Of a stretch of DNA of 53,876 nt, positions 52,944 to 53,876 are shown in pieces (positions within the stretch are counted from its first letter, which is position 1; each line of letters starts with the position of its first letter). The notes below the pieces were generated by a model. It searched no databases. It saw nothing but the letters and a program-made list of their open reading frames with translations, and was not told the origin of the DNA. Source of the stretch: JAFNAG01 sp050011535 (GTDB lineage: Bacteria; Acidobacteriota; UBA6911); contig JBEKIX010000012.1 of NCBI GenBank assembly GCA_050011535.1, positions 1-53,876 on the forward strand, written 5' to 3'. A program made the position numbers and the translations under genes.

Positions 52944-53876
52944 TTACTTGCCGCCGAAGCATGAGGGCAGCGCTATGTCGCGCATGGTCCTCAATCCCGG
53001 CGCAGCATTCAAGATTTTCGGGATCATGTTGGCTGTAATCGACGCGGTGGCAATGTCACCATGGATGCCGCCGTCGATCTTCGAATGCAGCCGTGGGACT
53101 CCCTCAATGGTCACCGCATCGTAGGATTCCGGCGCGCCCAGATAGGCCTCCATGTGGAGCGTGATCAGAGGTTTCTCTCCCTGGTAGCCGATTCCATCCT
53201 GAATGATGCCGCTAACCCGTCCCACATCGACCGTCAGGAATTGACTCGAAACCTCCTGTTTCGCTATTTTGGGTCCGATCGTGTCCGTGATCTTGTCTAG
53301 CTTCCAGCCGAGCGCGTCGGCGATCATGGCGATCGACTCGGTCAAACCGACGTGGCGTACCGTGCCCGCGTCAACCTTGTCCTGGAACTGTGCTTTTGTG
53401 AGGCCGGAGCCGATTTTCTTCTGGAAGGGAAGCCGCCGGGAGCGCGCGTCCTGAATCCTGTCGACGCGAATGGAATCCACTCGTTCGCATACGCCGGTGA
53501 GCATGATCGGCAAGGCGTCCATGGCAAAACCGGGGTTGACGCCCGTGCCCAAAATGGCAACCTTGGCTTTCTTGGCCATTTCATCGATCTGCTTCGCGAC
53601 CTTTTTGTTTGACCAGAACGGATACGATAATTCTTCGGTCGTTGAAACGATAGGAAGTTTGAATTTGAGGACGGTCGCAATCTGCGGCACAATCGCTTTG
53701 ACGGAACTCAGGGTGCACAACACGATAACGTCCGGCTGCGTCTTCTTGATTGCGGCCACCGGGTCGTCCATCACTTTTGCGCCCAGCTTCCTGTTCAGTC
53801 CCGCGATCTCGCCCAGATCTCTGCCTACTATGTCCGGGTTGATGTCAATGCCCCCCACAGGCTTGAAACCCTTGCG
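52944..53876 (-). CDS. 2,4-diaminopentanoate dehydrogenase-like (DapB-fold) oxidoreductase, N-terminus off the window
   Basis: At least 310 residues continue past the right edge of the window. The C-terminal DAPDH-type domain is well marked: GTGVNPGFAMDALPIMLTGV, then IQDARSRRLPFQKKIGSGLT and GGIHGDIATASITANMIPK. An N-terminal Rossmann fold is implied by DVIVLCTLSS. Relatives oxidise 2,4-diaminopentanoate or related amino acids with NAD(P)H. In the cluster it may reduce or aminate a keto product of the alpha-oxoamine synthase. The missing N-terminus prevents confirmation of the NAD motif. Confidence 0.75.
   Translation of the reverse strand, partial: RKGFKPVGGIDINPDIVGRDLGEIAGLNRKLGAKVMDDPVAAIKKTQPDVIVLCTLSSVKAIVPQIATVLKFKLPIVSTTEELSYPFWSNKKVAKQIDEMAKKAKVAILGTGVNPGFAMDALPIMLTGVCERVDSIRVDRIQDARSRRLPFQKKIGSGLTKAQFQDKVDAGTVRHVGLTESIAMIADALGWKLDKITDTIGPKIAKQEVSSQFLTVDVGRVSGIIQDGIGYQGEKPLITLHMEAYLGAPESYDAVTIEGVPRLHSKIDGGIHGDIATASITANMIPKILNAAPGLRTMRDIALPSCFGGK

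Overview
The window is bacterial, GC-rich, densely coded and organised in operons. It holds hopanoid/isoprenoid genes, a DUF4097 protein, MacB-type permeases, a sialate esterase and a GH79-like protein next to a degenerate receiver. That mix suggests an Acidobacteriota-like Gram-negative soil organism; this is an inference from gene content, with no rRNA or marker search behind it. No rRNA, tRNA, CRISPR array or prophage was seen.

Layout. (1) 1-4.7 kb: a truncated APC permease, divergent from an efflux operon of membrane-fusion protein, TPR protein and TolC-type channel. (2) 4.8-10.05 kb, minus strand: ispH, hpnA, two zinc MDR dehydrogenases and a squalene/phytoene synthase (probably hpnD), an isoprenoid/hopanoid operon. 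(3) 10.6-16.5 kb, plus strand: an EBO cluster in the order eboC, eboD, a 104-aa protein, eboB, eboE, eboF. It diverges from the hopanoid operon across a 591-bp control region. (4) 16.9-25.9 kb: a pseudo-receiver protein, then a heat-shock island of a gutted ftsH, dnaK, grpE, dnaJ, cbpM and clpB, followed by an hdeD remnant. (5) 25.9-32.6 kb: a scarred stretch. It holds a 5'-truncated gene, an ISL3-like element whose transposase has lost its core, a thioesterase, a FeoA-FeoB fusion under a Fur box, a cupin, and a GH79/tannase chimera. (6) 32.8-38.4 kb: sialate O-acetylesterase, OmpA-like protein, a large inverted repeat, and an atypical radical SAM protein with an O-methyltransferase. (7) 38.9-46.9 kb: a Tat-exported molybdopterin oxidoreductase with its Fe-S subunit, two FtsX/MacB permeases with a MacA-like protein and no ATPase, and a DUF4097 protein. 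(8) 47.2-53.9 kb: a ferritin-like protein, a DMT transporter, and a minus-strand cluster of Kbl-like alpha-oxoamine synthase, ACP, acyl-CoA synthetase, AcpS and a 2,4-diaminopentanoate dehydrogenase-like enzyme.

How it works together. The hopanoid operon makes and condenses isoprenoid diphosphates, while the neighbouring EBO locus contains a UbiA-type prenyltransferase that could draw on the same pool. The 48.9-53.9 kb cluster looks like a self-contained ACP-loaded alpha-oxoamine pathway. The heat-shock island looks acquired and partly decayed at both edges. A dispersed hairpin repeat with MITE-like ends occurs at 4.7, 47.8 and 50.2 kb. The best candidates for undescribed biology are the EBO-hopanoid pairing, the Kbl-ACP module, the C-x8-C-x2-C radical SAM protein, and the repeat family.
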